This document shows, one piece after another, positions 27,903 to 37,019 of a stretch of DNA of 64,000 nucleotides; the first letter of the stretch is position 1, and the number at the start of each line of letters is the position of its first letter. Both the position numbers and the translations under genes were made by a program. The notes under the pieces are model-generated. The model was not told the DNA's origin, ran no database searches, and saw nothing but the letters and a program-made list of their open reading frames with translations. This DNA comes from Aureococcus anophagefferens (taxonomy: Eukaryota > Sar > Pelagophyceae > Pelagomonadales > Pelagomonadaceae), in NCBI RefSeq assembly GCF_000186865.1, contig NW_008705587.1, positions 209,304 through 273,303 of the forward strand, in the 5' to 3' direction.

Positions 27903-29216
27903 CTACGCCGTCCGCAGCGACCGGAGCAGGCCCGGCCGCCGCCGCAGCGCCCAGAGGAACGGCGCTGCGAACGCGACCGCGATGACCGACGCCGCGCCGA
28001 GATGGAAGCCCCCGCGCGCCATGGGGTCGCCGAGAAAACCGGCGCACTTGCCGCCGGCGCAGATGGCATCGCCGGCGCACTGGTCGCCCGCCTCGCGCTT
28101 GCCCGGCCGCGTGTGGCACGCAAAGGTGCCGCGCGTCTCGTCGACGTCGGAGCGCACGGCCGGGAGGGAGCCCGCGGCGTCCGCCACGGGCGCCGACGGG
28201 AGGATGAGGACCTTCGGCAATTCGAGGGGAACGGTGAGAATGCCCGTGTCCCCGAAGTCGCCTCCGTCCCACGGTCCGGCCATGTGCGCGCCGTCGCGGA
28301 TCGCCGGCGCGTCGCGGCGGAGCGCGCCGATGGCCCCTCGAGCGCCGTCGTAGTCTTCGAAGAGGGACGCGTCGACGGCGTAGCGCCCGTTCGTGTCCCT
28401 CGCCCACGCCGCGAAGAGCGTCGCCCAGAGCGGCAGCTGGTCGTGCGGGCCGCACCGACTCCGCCACCAGAGCGCCAGAAACTCGGACGCCCAGGGCCAG
28501 TTGCGCACCATCAGCAGCCCGCCGTTCATGGGGATCTTGGGCCCGCCGACGCGGTTCTGGTTGCCCAACAGCTCCGCGCCTTCCGACAAAGCGAGGTAGC
28601 GCTCGGGCGTCGCCGCGCCGTCGAAGGCCGCGTCGCTGAACCAGGCGTCGGCGTCGAGATAGAGCACGGCCTTCGGCGGGTCCGGCCCGTGGAATAAGGC
28701 GAGGAGCGCGATGGCCTTGTAGATGTTCAACGTGTTGCCGGGCGCCTCGCGGCACGTCGTCCACGGCAGGCCGCCCGGCCGCGCGTCGAGCGTCTCCCGC
28801 GGCAGCGTGCCGACCCAGGCGTAGAAGGCGCGGCCCGTGGCCTTGCAGTAGGCCGCCTTGTTCAGAAAGGCCTCCCAGTTGCCGGGCGCCTCGAGGTAGC
28901 CGACGGAGTCGACGAGCGCGAGCACCGCGGCCGCGTCGCCCGGCGGCGGACCGCCGTCGCCGACGTCGACGCGGCAGAGCCGCGGGACGGTGTCCGTGTC
29001 GCCGCGCTCCGGCTGCGCGTTCCGGAGACCTAGCTTCGCCGGCTGCGTCGACTTGATTCTCAGCACGCAGCCAATGACGACGGACTCCCAGGCCGGCCGC
29101 GCGGCGCCTAAAGCAGCAGAGGCCTCGGTCTTCCAGGTGGCATCGCTGACGTGCACGAGCTCGGCGGAAACGGCTGTGGCATAGAGCAGCGCGATCGCGG
29201 CGACGCTTGTGCGCAT
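27903..29216 (-). CDS. Secretory-pathway glycosyltransferase, GT34/GT8-like, with C-terminal TM
   Basis: ATG 29216, 437 aa. Signal peptide MRTSVAAIALLYATAVSA. The catalytic part includes KAVLYLDADAWFSD (DxD motif, about residues 186-200), LSEGAELLGNQNRVGG, PMNGGLLMVRNWPWASEFL and CGPHDQLPLWATL, the order of motifs seen in galactosyl/mannosyl-transferases of the GMA12/MNN10 (GT34) type. The C-terminus has CHTRPGKREAGDQCAGDAIC, a Cys-rich stalk, and a single membrane span (GAASVIAVAFAAPFLWAL) with a basic cytosolic end, so the protein would be type I rather than the usual type II Golgi enzyme. Confidence 0.72.
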   Translation of the reverse strand: MRTSVAAIALLYATAVSAELVHVSDATWKTEASAALGAARPAWESVVIGCVLRIKSTQPAKLGLRNAQPERGDTDTVPRLCRVDVGDGGPPPGDAAAVLALVDSVGYLEAPGNWEAFLNKAAYCKATGRAFYAWVGTLPRETLDARPGGLPWTTCREAPGNTLNIYKAIALLALFHGPDPPKAVLYLDADAWFSDAAFDGAATPERYLALSEGAELLGNQNRVGGPKIPMNGGLLMVRNWPWASEFLALWWRSRCGPHDQLPLWATLFAAWARDTNGRYAVDASLFEDYDGARGAIGALRRDAPAIRDGAHMAGPWDGGDFGDTGILTVPLELPKVLILPSAPVADAAGSLPAVRSDVDETRGTFACHTRPGKREAGDQCAGDAICAGGKCAGFLGDPMARGGFHLGAASVIAVAFAAPFLWALRRRPGLLRSLRTA

Positions 29217-30036
29217 CGCGTCGGCGGGCAACTTCGGCTCGCATCAAGTTGTTGCACTAAATTTCCTCGCGCGTTCCTCGACTTCGCGCGTCCCGTTCGG
29301 GCGTGGACGCGACCGCTGCGCTCCGGCCGCGCCTGTGGCGTCGGGGGGAGGCCTAGCTTAGGATGCGCCTTGTTGTACTTGGCTGCGAATTCCAGCGGCC
29401 ACCCGGAGGTCCCGGAACTCGCCGGCGTCGCGGATGCCGTCGTCGTCGCAGAGGACGTCGAAGCGGGCGAGCAACGCGTGGTACGCGGCGTCCTCGATGC
29501 GGTCGGCGTACCGCGCGCAGAGGTCATTGCTGCGCTCCGCGTACTCCTCGTCGAGCTCGCGGACCGCGATCGCCGCCTGACCTGGCGTATCGACGGGCCG
29601 ACGCTCTGGGCCATCGTCTTCGTCGTCGCCGGCCTCCTGTGCCTCTGGCACGCGTCGGGCCTCCCGCACTTCTCGTACAAGAAGGTGTTCTGGGGCGGCA
29701 CGGGCATCGGCTTCCTCATGGCCGCCGGCAGCGTCCTCTTCGCCAACTTGAGCTCATGTGCATCGCGCCGAACTACGACGCGCCCGCCGGCGAACTACGT
29801 CGCCCGATCTACGACGCGTCGCGGCAGGGCCGGCGCCACCGGGGTCCCGGCGGCGATCCGGAGCGATCCGGAGCGATCCGGAGCGAGGCGGCGCCTCGGC
29901 GGCGCCGGTCATCGCGGCGCGCCGACGAGGGCGGCTGGAGACCCCCGGCTCGCAGCGTGTGCTCGGTCCAAGTCGAGAAGGCAGGTTGCTGGCACCAGCG
30001 CTGAGAACGTGTCGCGAGCCACCGCCGCAACACGCC
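29217..30036. other. Region with conflicting coding signals
   Basis: Two stretches look coding by third-position GC but on opposite strands. On the minus strand, 29579 down to 29358 reads AIAVRELDEEYAERSNDLC..., soluble and helical, ending in TAA, with no ATG; a possible acceptor GTCAG lies at 29580. On the plus strand, 29580-29760 reads TWRIDGPTLWAIVFVVAGLL and FSYKKVFWGGTGIGFLMAAG, two convincing membrane helices, again with no upstream ATG in frame. After about 29765 plus-strand coding looks to continue one frame over (CIAPNYDAPAGELRRPIYDA). A 10-bp repeat GATCCGGAGC occurs three times near 29855-29885. I cannot assemble a gene model. Confidence 0.3.
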
Positions 30037-31170
30037 ATGTCCGCCGTCGTCAACGTCGTCGACTTCGCGCGCGCGCGCCTCCCCGAGCTCGAGGCGCTCG
30101 AGGCGAGCCTCGCGGACGCGCCGCCCGAGGTGCGCCACCTGCGCCGAAAGAACCGATCGCACGTCAAGCCCTTCGTGCCCGCGGCGAACCCGGCCAAGCC
30201 GCCGAGCCGCCGCCAGCGGCGCAAGGCGGCGCTCATGCTCGCGAGCCGCGACGCGCACGCGGACGCGGACGGCGACAAGCATCGGCTCCTCGAGACGCAC
30301 CTCTACCACGCGAAACGCTTCGCCATGGTCGACGCGGACGGCTGGCGCGTGCCGCAGCGGCGGAGCGACCGCGGCTTGAAGGCCGCGCGGACGTCGCTCG
30401 CGACGGCGGCGCTGGTCTTCGACGTCACCTACGACCGGCCGCTCGAAGTTAGAGGCGACGGCGCGGCGCGCTGGGCCGCCGTCGCCGCCGCCGCGGGGCC
30501 GGAGGCGGCCGCGGCCATGGTCGCCGGTGCGCCCTCCGCGCCGGGCTCCGGCCGGTCGCTCGTCGTCGCCGCGGGCGACGCGGTCTGGATCTTCCCGCGG
30601 CGCGACAACCGGCCCGCGGCCGCGGCGGCGCTCGGCGACCGCGCGGGCCCCGCGGCCGGCGGCCTCGTGCGGCTCCTCGTCCGCGGCGCCGAGGCGACGG
30701 CCGTCGTCAACGCGGCGCTCCGCGCGTCCCTGACGGACGGCGACGCCGGGGCCGCGCTCCGCGTCCGGGACCCGCGCGACGACCGCGCCGCGGCCGCGGC
30801 ACCGGATCCGGGCGTCTTCGACGCCGCGACGCGCGCCGCGAGCACGGACGCCGTGCGGCTCGTGCGCGACGACGTGCTCAACGCCGAGCGCGGCCTCGCC
30901 GAGCGGCGGCCGCCCCTGGACATGCCCGTCGTCGTCGTCCGCGCGCGTTCCGCGTCGCCGCTCGCGGCGGGCTGGGACGTCGTCGCGCCCGCGGGCTGGG
31001 GCCGCGCCGTCTTCCACGCGCTCGTGACCCGCGGCGGCCACGCGGGCGGCGTCGACGAGCGGGGGCTCGTCGACGCCGCGGACGCGGGCGGCGACGACGC
31101 CGTCGACGCGGCCGTGCGCGCGCGGCCGGGCCGGCCGAAGAAGGACGAGGGAGTCTCGGAGGGACGCTAG
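30037..31170 (+). CDS. POP1: POP1, RNase P/MRP protein subunit (short form)
   Basis: ATG 30037, 377 aa. Residues 30-60 are basic (RRKNRSHVKPFVPA, KPPSRRQRRKAALML). LETHLYHAKRFAMVDADGWR with VPQRRSDRGLKAARTSLATA matches the POP1 N-terminal domain, and MPVVVVRARSASPLAAGWD followed by VVAPAGWGRAVFHALVTRGG matches the POPLD domain. POP1 is the large scaffold protein of RNase P and RNase MRP, needed for tRNA and rRNA processing. At 377 aa it is far shorter than fungal or animal POP1 (roughly 900-1000 aa) and lacks the C-terminal domain; either it is a reduced form or exons were missed. Confidence 0.82.
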   Translation: MSAVVNVVDFARARLPELEALEASLADAPPEVRHLRRKNRSHVKPFVPAANPAKPPSRRQRRKAALMLASRDAHADADGDKHRLLETHLYHAKRFAMVDADGWRVPQRRSDRGLKAARTSLATAALVFDVTYDRPLEVRGDGAARWAAVAAAAGPEAAAAMVAGAPSAPGSGRSLVVAAGDAVWIFPRRDNRPAAAAALGDRAGPAAGGLVRLLVRGAEATAVVNAALRASLTDGDAGAALRVRDPRDDRAAAAAPDPGVFDAATRAASTDAVRLVRDDVLNAERGLAERRPPLDMPVVVVRARSASPLAAGWDVVAPAGWGRAVFHALVTRGGHAGGVDERGLVDAADAGGDDAVDAAVRARPGRPKKDEGVSEGR

Positions 31171-31246
31171 GTCCGCGACGTGCATGTAACAAGGGATGAG
31201 AGGTCCGCTATGTGATTACAGGGGGAGGGGGGCGGGGAAGGGCAGC

Positions 31247-32860
31247 CTAGTGGATGACGAGCTTGGCCATGTCGAGCGTCGTCGCGAGGCCGAGGACGTG
31301 GTCGAGCGCGGCCTTGGGGTCGTCGTGCGTCGTCATGACGTCGAGGATCCAGTCCGGGAGCGCGTCGTTGGCGCCGACGACGGCCGCGCCGTCGGCGACG
31401 AGGGGCTTGGCGTAGACGACGAGGGGGTCGGACGCCGCGAGGGCCGCGGCCTGCGCCGCGACGCCCGCCGCGACGCCGCTCTCGGGCGACGTGACGTACG
31501 TGTAGGCGACGGCCTTGCCCGGGACGACGTGGGGGTTGCAGGGGATGCCCACGGCCGTGAAGAGCGTCTCCTCGACGAGGTCGACGCCGGAGCAGAGCAG
31601 GTGCGTCTTGCGGACCTGGCCGCCGCCCATGCGCGCGTTGATCTCGATCAAACGCGGCCCGCGGCTCGTGAGCTTGCACTCCACGTGGAAGACGCCGACC
31701 TCGAAGCCGCAGGCGGCGAGCGCGTCCACGGCCAATTGCTCCAGGGCCGCCTGGTCCGCCTCTTTCAGCAGGGACGGGCAGAGGCCCCAGGTCTCCGCGA
31801 AGTACGGCTCCGCGGTGGGCCCGTTGTCGACGACCTTGGCGTACGCGGGCCGCCCCCGGGCCATGACGACGTCGACGTCGACCTCGGGCCCGTCGAGGTA
31901 CTCCTCGAAGAGGAAGTCGACCTTCTCCGGCGGCGGCGAGTCCGCGCCCTTGTCCTTCTTCACCAAAGCGCCCGACGTCACGACGGTCTCGTCCATCTCC
32001 TTGCGGACCTCGTCGTAGGACCGCTTCAGCTCGTTTTCCGACGCGACCTTCTTGACGCCGAGGCTCGCGGCGCCGTTGAGGGGCTTGAGCACCGCCGGGA
32101 AGCCGACCTTTTGGGCCGCGGCGGCGAGGTCGTCCGCGCACTCGACCTTGAAGCACTCGGGCGACGGTAGACCCGCGGCGCGCATCGCGCCGCGCGTCTT
32201 GTGCTTGTCGCGGGCCGTGTCCACGGCCTTGGACGACGGGCCGGGCAGGCCCAGGGCCTCCGCGAGGCGCGCGACGAGGGGCACGGAGAGCTCGCAGAAC
32301 GTGCAGACGCCCGCGGGCATGCCCACCTCCGCGTCGCGCGCGAGGCCCCGGACCGCGGAGACGCAGTCCGCGAGCACGGCCTCGGAGTCGCGCTCGAGGT
32401 TCAGGGGCAGGAACTTGGCGATGACGCCCGCGCCCACGAGGCCCTCGGCCCAGCTCCCGGGCTCGTCGATGATGACGGACCGGACGCCGAGCTCCCTCGC
32501 GCGCTCGTAGATGAAGCGCTTGCCCGCGTAGCCGGGCGTCACGAAGACGATGGTCGCGCCGTGGAGCATGACGCGCCGCAGCTGCTGGCCGCCGGCGCCG
32601 GGCGTCGCCGCGAGCTCCTCGGGGATCCGCGCCTTGAGGCTGTAGTGGAGCGCGTTCGACGCCGCGGCCGCGCGCGCGCCGGCGCTCGCCTGCGGCGGCA
32701 GCGCGCGCTCCGGGCCCTTGACGATCTGCTCCTTGAGGAAGTGCTGGCGGCTCTTGTCGCCGAACTCGCTCGACTCCTGCTTCTGGCGGAAGGAGCTGCT
32801 GCGCCGGCGCGTCAGGGGCGCGAAGCCCTCGTTCGCGGCCTTCGAGGCGAGCGACGCCAT
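31247..32860 (-). CDS. ATP-grasp ligase, carnosine-synthase-like
   Basis: ATG 32860 (MASLASKAANEGFA), 537 aa; a more upstream in-frame ATG at 32923 is possible. Residues about 110-230 form the N-terminal Rossmann-like part (ATIVFVTPGYAGKRFIYERA). The ATP-grasp core has VGFPAVLKPLNGAASLGVKK (about 249-268), LFEEYLDGPEVDVDVVMARG (about 318-337) and the metal-binding EINARMGGGQV (about 405). The order resembles carnosine synthase and related peptide ligases that join an amino acid to a carboxylate using ATP. The true substrate is unknown. It ends 76 bp from POP1 (convergent). Confidence 0.82.
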   Translation of the reverse strand: MASLASKAANEGFAPLTRRRSSSFRQKQESSEFGDKSRQHFLKEQIVKGPERALPPQASAGARAAAASNALHYSLKARIPEELAATPGAGGQQLRRVMLHGATIVFVTPGYAGKRFIYERARELGVRSVIIDEPGSWAEGLVGAGVIAKFLPLNLERDSEAVLADCVSAVRGLARDAEVGMPAGVCTFCELSVPLVARLAEALGLPGPSSKAVDTARDKHKTRGAMRAAGLPSPECFKVECADDLAAAAQKVGFPAVLKPLNGAASLGVKKVASENELKRSYDEVRKEMDETVVTSGALVKKDKGADSPPPEKVDFLFEEYLDGPEVDVDVVMARGRPAYAKVVDNGPTAEPYFAETWGLCPSLLKEADQAALEQLAVDALAACGFEVGVFHVECKLTSRGPRLIEINARMGGGQVRKTHLLCSGVDLVEETLFTAVGIPCNPHVVPGKAVAYTYVTSPESGVAAGVAAQAAALAASDPLVVYAKPLVADGAAVVGANDALPDWILDVMTTHDDPKAALDHVLGLATTLDMAKLVIH

Positions 32861-34083
32861 GGCGTGGGTGCGCGGCGGGCGACGGCGGTGGAAGCGGATG
32901 CGGATGCGCGACGCGACGTGCAAGCGCTCGAGGAAGTCGGGCGACGCGAAGAATGCGACGATGCAAAGTTAGTGGACCTTGCTTGTCGCTCGTTTCGAGC
33001 ATTCTACACAAAACGCCGAGGGCGACCTGCGTTTTGGGCATGGGGCGCGCCGTCTTACGCGACGTCCTGGGCGTGTGGCGGCAAACCAAGACCACCGGGC
33101 GGGAACCCTAGGTCAGACCCAGGTTGACGCAGCGCAGCTAGTGTGGGCTCCATCATTTTGGCGCGTTTCGGGAGGTATTTAAGGGTTTTCGAGGCGGATT
33201 TCAAGCCCTGGACTGGCCCTTACGCGACGACTTTTGAGTCGTTTTTCGCGCTTTCAAGGCCCGCGCGCGTCTCCCCATGACCATACTCGGTGGTCCAGAC
33301 AAAAAAATGGCACAATCGCAGCGGTTTCTCGTCGACGAAAAAATGGCCTCTCGGGGCCGAAAACGGCCCGAGCACGCCAACGTGGCGCGGGACCTGGATG
33401 GGACTCCGAGTCGCAGCCAGAGCTTCGCAGGTCTTGGTGTGGATGGTGACGGCCTCCGCAGCCGCCAGGGATCGATGGAACCGCCGTCATCGATGCGAAC
33501 TCGAGTGGACGCGTTTCGGGGGTTCGGGCAATCCCGAGTACCCCCCGGCCGTTCTCGGCGCGATCGACGTCGTTTGCCCCGCTTGAGAGCTTCCCGAGGC
33601 CGTCGCGGTACCCCGGGCAGAGTTTGGCGCCGCCGCGGCGCGCGGCGGGCAGCCCTAGAGGGTCAAAAAGTCGTCCCGGGCAAAAATCGGCCCCGAATCG
33701 CGTCTTTGAGCGACGACATCGACGCGCCACCCGAGTCGATTTCCGCCGTTCTTGCGGCGGAGGGCCGCCCCGAGAGGGTGTCCAGGGCCTGGCAAAAGGG
33801 CTCGTCCGCGCGCGCGACGCAGCCCGAGTTATGGGCCCGATGTGTTACACATCGGCACCAAAACACAGGTCGCCGGGGGTGAATCGTGCAGTTCTTCCAA
33901 GGCGTCGATTGGGCCGGCCACATCTTGAGGCTCAAGTTGTGTCTCATCGTCAGGAGCAGCATGGTCCCCTGATCACAAGCAGCCCCGGTAGACTACCTTG
34001 GCAGACCGCGACAGCCCGCGGCAGCACCCTGATCGCAGGCAGCCCCGCGGTAGACTACTACTTTGGCAGCCCGCCGCAGTCCG
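32861..34083. other. Gene-poor 1.2-kb stretch with local repeats
   Basis: Base composition is less GC-skewed and frames are broken or unconvincing. From about 33170 to 33760 the sequence has homopolymer runs (AAAAAAATGG) and short imperfect inverted stretches and looks like a degenerate repeat or old transposon fragment, but I see no ends or transposase. Near 33968-34004 and 34028-34069 a roughly 40-bp block beginning CCTGATC(A/G)CA and ending CTTTGGCAG / CCTTGGCAG is tandemly repeated (period about 60), immediately before the next gene's start at 34084. Confidence 0.5.
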
Positions 34084-35327
34084 ATGGCCTCCTTCAAGGA
34101 GTTCCAGGCCATGCGGCGCGGCGACGCCAACGCCGCCGCGGCGTCGCGCGTGCTCGCCGCCACGCACCTCGACGTGCCGTCCTACGCCCAGGCCTACGAG
34201 CCGCCGTCGCCGGCGCTGCGCGAGGCCCAGGGCCGGCTCCGCGACCTCGAGCGCCGCCGCGGCCGCTGCCTGACGTCGTGCGCGTGCCGCCTCGCGCCGG
34301 ACCCGCCGCCGGCCGCGGCGCCGCCGCTCGTGAGCGTCGTCTGCGCGACGATGGGCTCGCGCGCCGCGTTCCACGGCGCGCTCCTGGAATGCTTCCGACG
34401 GCAGACCTGGCCGGCGAAGGAGCTCATCGTCTACGACACGGGCGGCGCGCCGTCGCCGACGCTCCGCGACGCCGGCGACGCGCGCTACGTCCACGCGCCG
34501 ACGCACGTGACTTTGGGCGCGAAGCGGCGCCTCCTCCTGGGCCTCGCGCGGGGGACGGTGGTCGCCCACTTCGACGACGACAACGTCTACGGCAGGGCAG
34601 CAAAAGAGAGCGAAATTCCCAACTTCAAAGGCTCCTATCTCGGCCGGTTTCCACTCGTTTCGGCTGATTTTTGGACGAGCGATCATCTCTCGGAACGGTC
34701 TCGAAGCGTGGATGCTTTTTCTTGAACGTTCGCGCGCGGAACACTCACGTTGAAGCGACGTTGAATCACCCTTTTGCTGCCCAGGTCTACGGGCCGGACT
34801 ACCTCGCGACCATGGTCCCGCACTGCGCCGCGGCGGAGCTCGGCAACAAAAGCCGGCGTCAAGAAACGTCGCCCGAAAAACGCGCCGTTCCGCAGGCGGC
34901 GGCGCGGACCTCGTGAGCCTCTCGGGCTGGACGAACTACCGCGTCTGCGAGGGACCGGCGTCCTGGGGGGGCTCCCGCGATCGTCGAGCGTTTTTTTTCG
35001 GCAGGCTCCGGCACGCTCGAGCGCGTCGACTTCAAAGCCGCGACGGGCCGCGCGGAGACCTTCGTCCACGGCGCGAACGTCGACGTGCCCTTCCCGCCGC
35101 TCGACCGCGGCGAGGACGGCTGCGCGGCCCAGCTCGTCTCCCACGACGTCGACGACGACGCGGGCCTCTTCCTCCACGTGGAGCACGGCGCGAACACGGC
35201 GCCCGCGCGCGGCGACCGGCGCGCGGACCTCGCGGACCTCGCGGCGGGGACGGCCGCGCTCCTCGCGGACGTCGCGCCGAGCCTCCGGCGCGCGCGCCAG
35301 GCCGCGCGGCGGCGTAGCGCGCGGTAG
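34084..35327 (+). CDS. Family-2-type glycosyltransferase, four exons (34084..34584, 34785..34842, 34896..34946, 35005..35327)
   Basis: Modelled product 310 aa. Exon 1 holds the GT-A core: PLVSVVCATMGSRAAFHGAL, CFRRQTWPAKELIVYDTGG, VTLGAKRRLLLGLARG and the DxD-bearing VVAHFDDDNVYG. The introner at 34585-34784 cuts right inside that motif; excision restores DDDN-VYGPDYLATMV. Two further small introns are inferred: 34843-34895 (53 bp) and 34947-35004 (58 bp), both GC..CAG, because they rejoin AAAEL-GGGADLVSLSGW and TNYRVC-SGTLERVDF and the total becomes a multiple of three. Exon 4 has HVEHGANTAPARGDRR. No signal peptide is visible. Small-intron boundaries are less certain than the introner's. 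Confidence 0.72.
34593..34784 (+). mobile_element. Introner element 3 (subfamily B), sense, forms intron 34585..34784
   Basis: 192-bp insert between perfect duplications GTCTACGG (34585-34592 and 34785-34792). Inverted ends: GGGCAGCAAAAG and CTTTTGCTGCCCAG. The core contains TTCGGCTGATTTTTGGACGA. The intron is 200 bp, exactly like element 2, to which it is close to identical internally. Phase 0; GT from the duplication, CAG from the inverted repeat. Confidence 0.92.
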
Positions 35328-35352
35328 GGGGGTACACAAAAAGGGGGTTTGT

Positions 35353-36407
35353 CTAGGCCGTCGACGCCGCGGCGGGCGCCGTCGCGCGCGCGGAGCGGCG
35401 GCCGCCGAAGAGGGCGGCGAGGGACTTGCGCACGGAGGCGACGAAGGACGCGCTCTTCTTCTTGACGAACGCCGCGGGCGGCGCGGCCGCGAGCGCGGCC
35501 GCGAGGCCCGGCTTCGGCGGCGGCGGCGCCCACTTGGAGTTGCACATGTGGAGGATGTAGAAGAGGATGTCCTCGGGCAGGTCCGCGAGGTAGTTGTCGC
35601 GCCGGTTCCGCGCCATGAGCAGGACCATGACCATGGACCGGAAGGGCGCGGGGAACGCCGCGTGGACCGCGGGCTCGGGCTGCCAGAGCAGGTGCTTGAC
35701 GCCGTAGGAGAGCTTGCCGACGAAGCTCCGGCGGTTCCGCCACGCGCCCCAGGGGTGGTAGCCCGCGAAGGGCACGGGCGACAGGTGCGCGCAGCCCGCG
35801 CCGACCCTCAAGTAGGTGTCCTCGGACGCCGCGCCCCCCCGCGCGTTGTCGTAGACGACGCCCGTGTCGCTCTGGAGCTGGCTGTGGACGTAGAGGCTCA
35901 CGACGTCGCCGGGCGCGAGCGCGACGGGCTCGCGGAGCTCGAGCGCCGCCGGCGACCGCCGCGACGGCTCGCGGACGCCGTCGAAGACCTTGGTCCACAG
36001 GCTCTCGTCCTCGCGCGCGCCGCGCGACGCGTGCCACCGGCCCCGGTGCACCCAGACCGTCATGGGCCCGAGCTCGCCGCGGACGTGGACCGCGCGGACG
36101 ACGACGGTCTGGATCGCCCGGTCGAGGCACTCGACCGTGAACATGATGCCCGAGAACGTGTGGTCCTCGTGGTCCGTCGTGTGCATGCTGTGGTCCTCGT
36201 CCGTCTCGTAGGCGGCGACCTACATGCGGCGTGGGTCGGCGGTCGCGCGCTGACGGTTAGTTCCGTCCTCCGACCCGGGAGTGGTCGAGGATTTCTTCTG
36301 TCTTCCAACCCAGTGGCAAGTCGCTCGACGCTGGCGGCGACGCGCTGCGAAAGCCGATCGAGCGGCGCGACCTCGTCGTCCTCATCCTCGTCGTAGTCCC
36401 GAGCCAT
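35353..36407 (-). CDS. Unknown protein, two exons (36407..36342, 36219..35353), 310 aa
   Basis: The start ATG at 36407 gives the acidic exon 1 MARDYDEDEDDEVAPLDRLS. A 122-bp GT-AG intron (36341-36220) is flanked on the gene strand by the 9-bp direct repeat GTCGCCGCC, and joining gives SQR-VAAYETDEDHS in phase 0. The middle is beta-rich (TVVVRAVHVRGELGPMTVWV, LAPGDVVSLYVHS) as in galactose-binding-like or DUF beta-sandwich domains. Residues about 225-255 (MARNRRDNYLADLPEDILFY, ILHMCNSKW) resemble a short motif recurrent in stramenopile proteins. The C-terminus is basic with KKKSASFVASVRKSLAALFG. No enzyme function suggested. Confidence 0.68.
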
Positions 36408-36787
36408 GAAAGCCGGTGCCGGATGTACTGCGACCATGCACCGCGGGACGACGAAGAAGCTGGTGTGCTATGGCAGCTCTCACGCCGAAGCTCTCGCATT
36501 TGCTGAGCTCAACTTGAACTTCAATCAAGCCAAAACCCCGTTCCGACAACACCGCACTGGGCCGCCCTGGCGTACGCCAGGGGCGGCGCCGGCGGCGTCG
36601 CCGCGCTCGACGACGGTCCGACCTCTCTCGCCGTACCATCGGCCCGCGAGGTCCGCGACGAGCCGGCGTCTCCAGTTGTCCAGACTCAGGCTACAGCCAT
36701 GTTCATACTGACATGAACGCCGCCACCGTCCGCGAGGACCTCCCACACCCATCGAAACAGGGCTACAAGACGAGCAGTTACCGCCCC
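36408..36787. other. Intergenic stretch with a decayed copy of the neighbouring gene's 3' end
   Basis: On the minus strand about 36680-36580 reads LAGRWYGERGRTVVERGDAA, which parallels the end of the adjacent gene, LKGRWSVKNGRTVFERDDDA (36788-36860). It has no start codon and frames close around it. The rest holds no recognisable gene. Confidence 0.5.
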
Positions 36788-36988
36788 CTAGGCGGCGGCG
36801 TCGTCGTCGCGCTCGAAGACGGTCCGGCCGTTCTTGACGCTCCACCGGCCCTTGAGGACCGTGTCCTCGATGACCTGCGTGTCGACCTCGAAGGCCGTCG
36901 CCGTGATCTCCTCCCACTCGGAGGCGCCGACGGAGACGACGTCGACGTCGTTGTCGTCCACCCACGCGGCCGCCGGCGGCCACGGCGC

Positions 36989-37019
<31 letters not shown>

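Noticed and set aside
33254..33730. Minus-strand 158-aa frame in the gene-poor stretch
   Set aside because: No start context, no conserved pattern, and composition unlike coding sequence here.
34671..34916. Plus-strand frame beginning MDERSSLGTVSKRGC, and a matching minus-strand frame at 25863-26441
   Set aside because: The shared N-terminus comes from the two near-identical introners, not from a protein family; the real exons start after the element.
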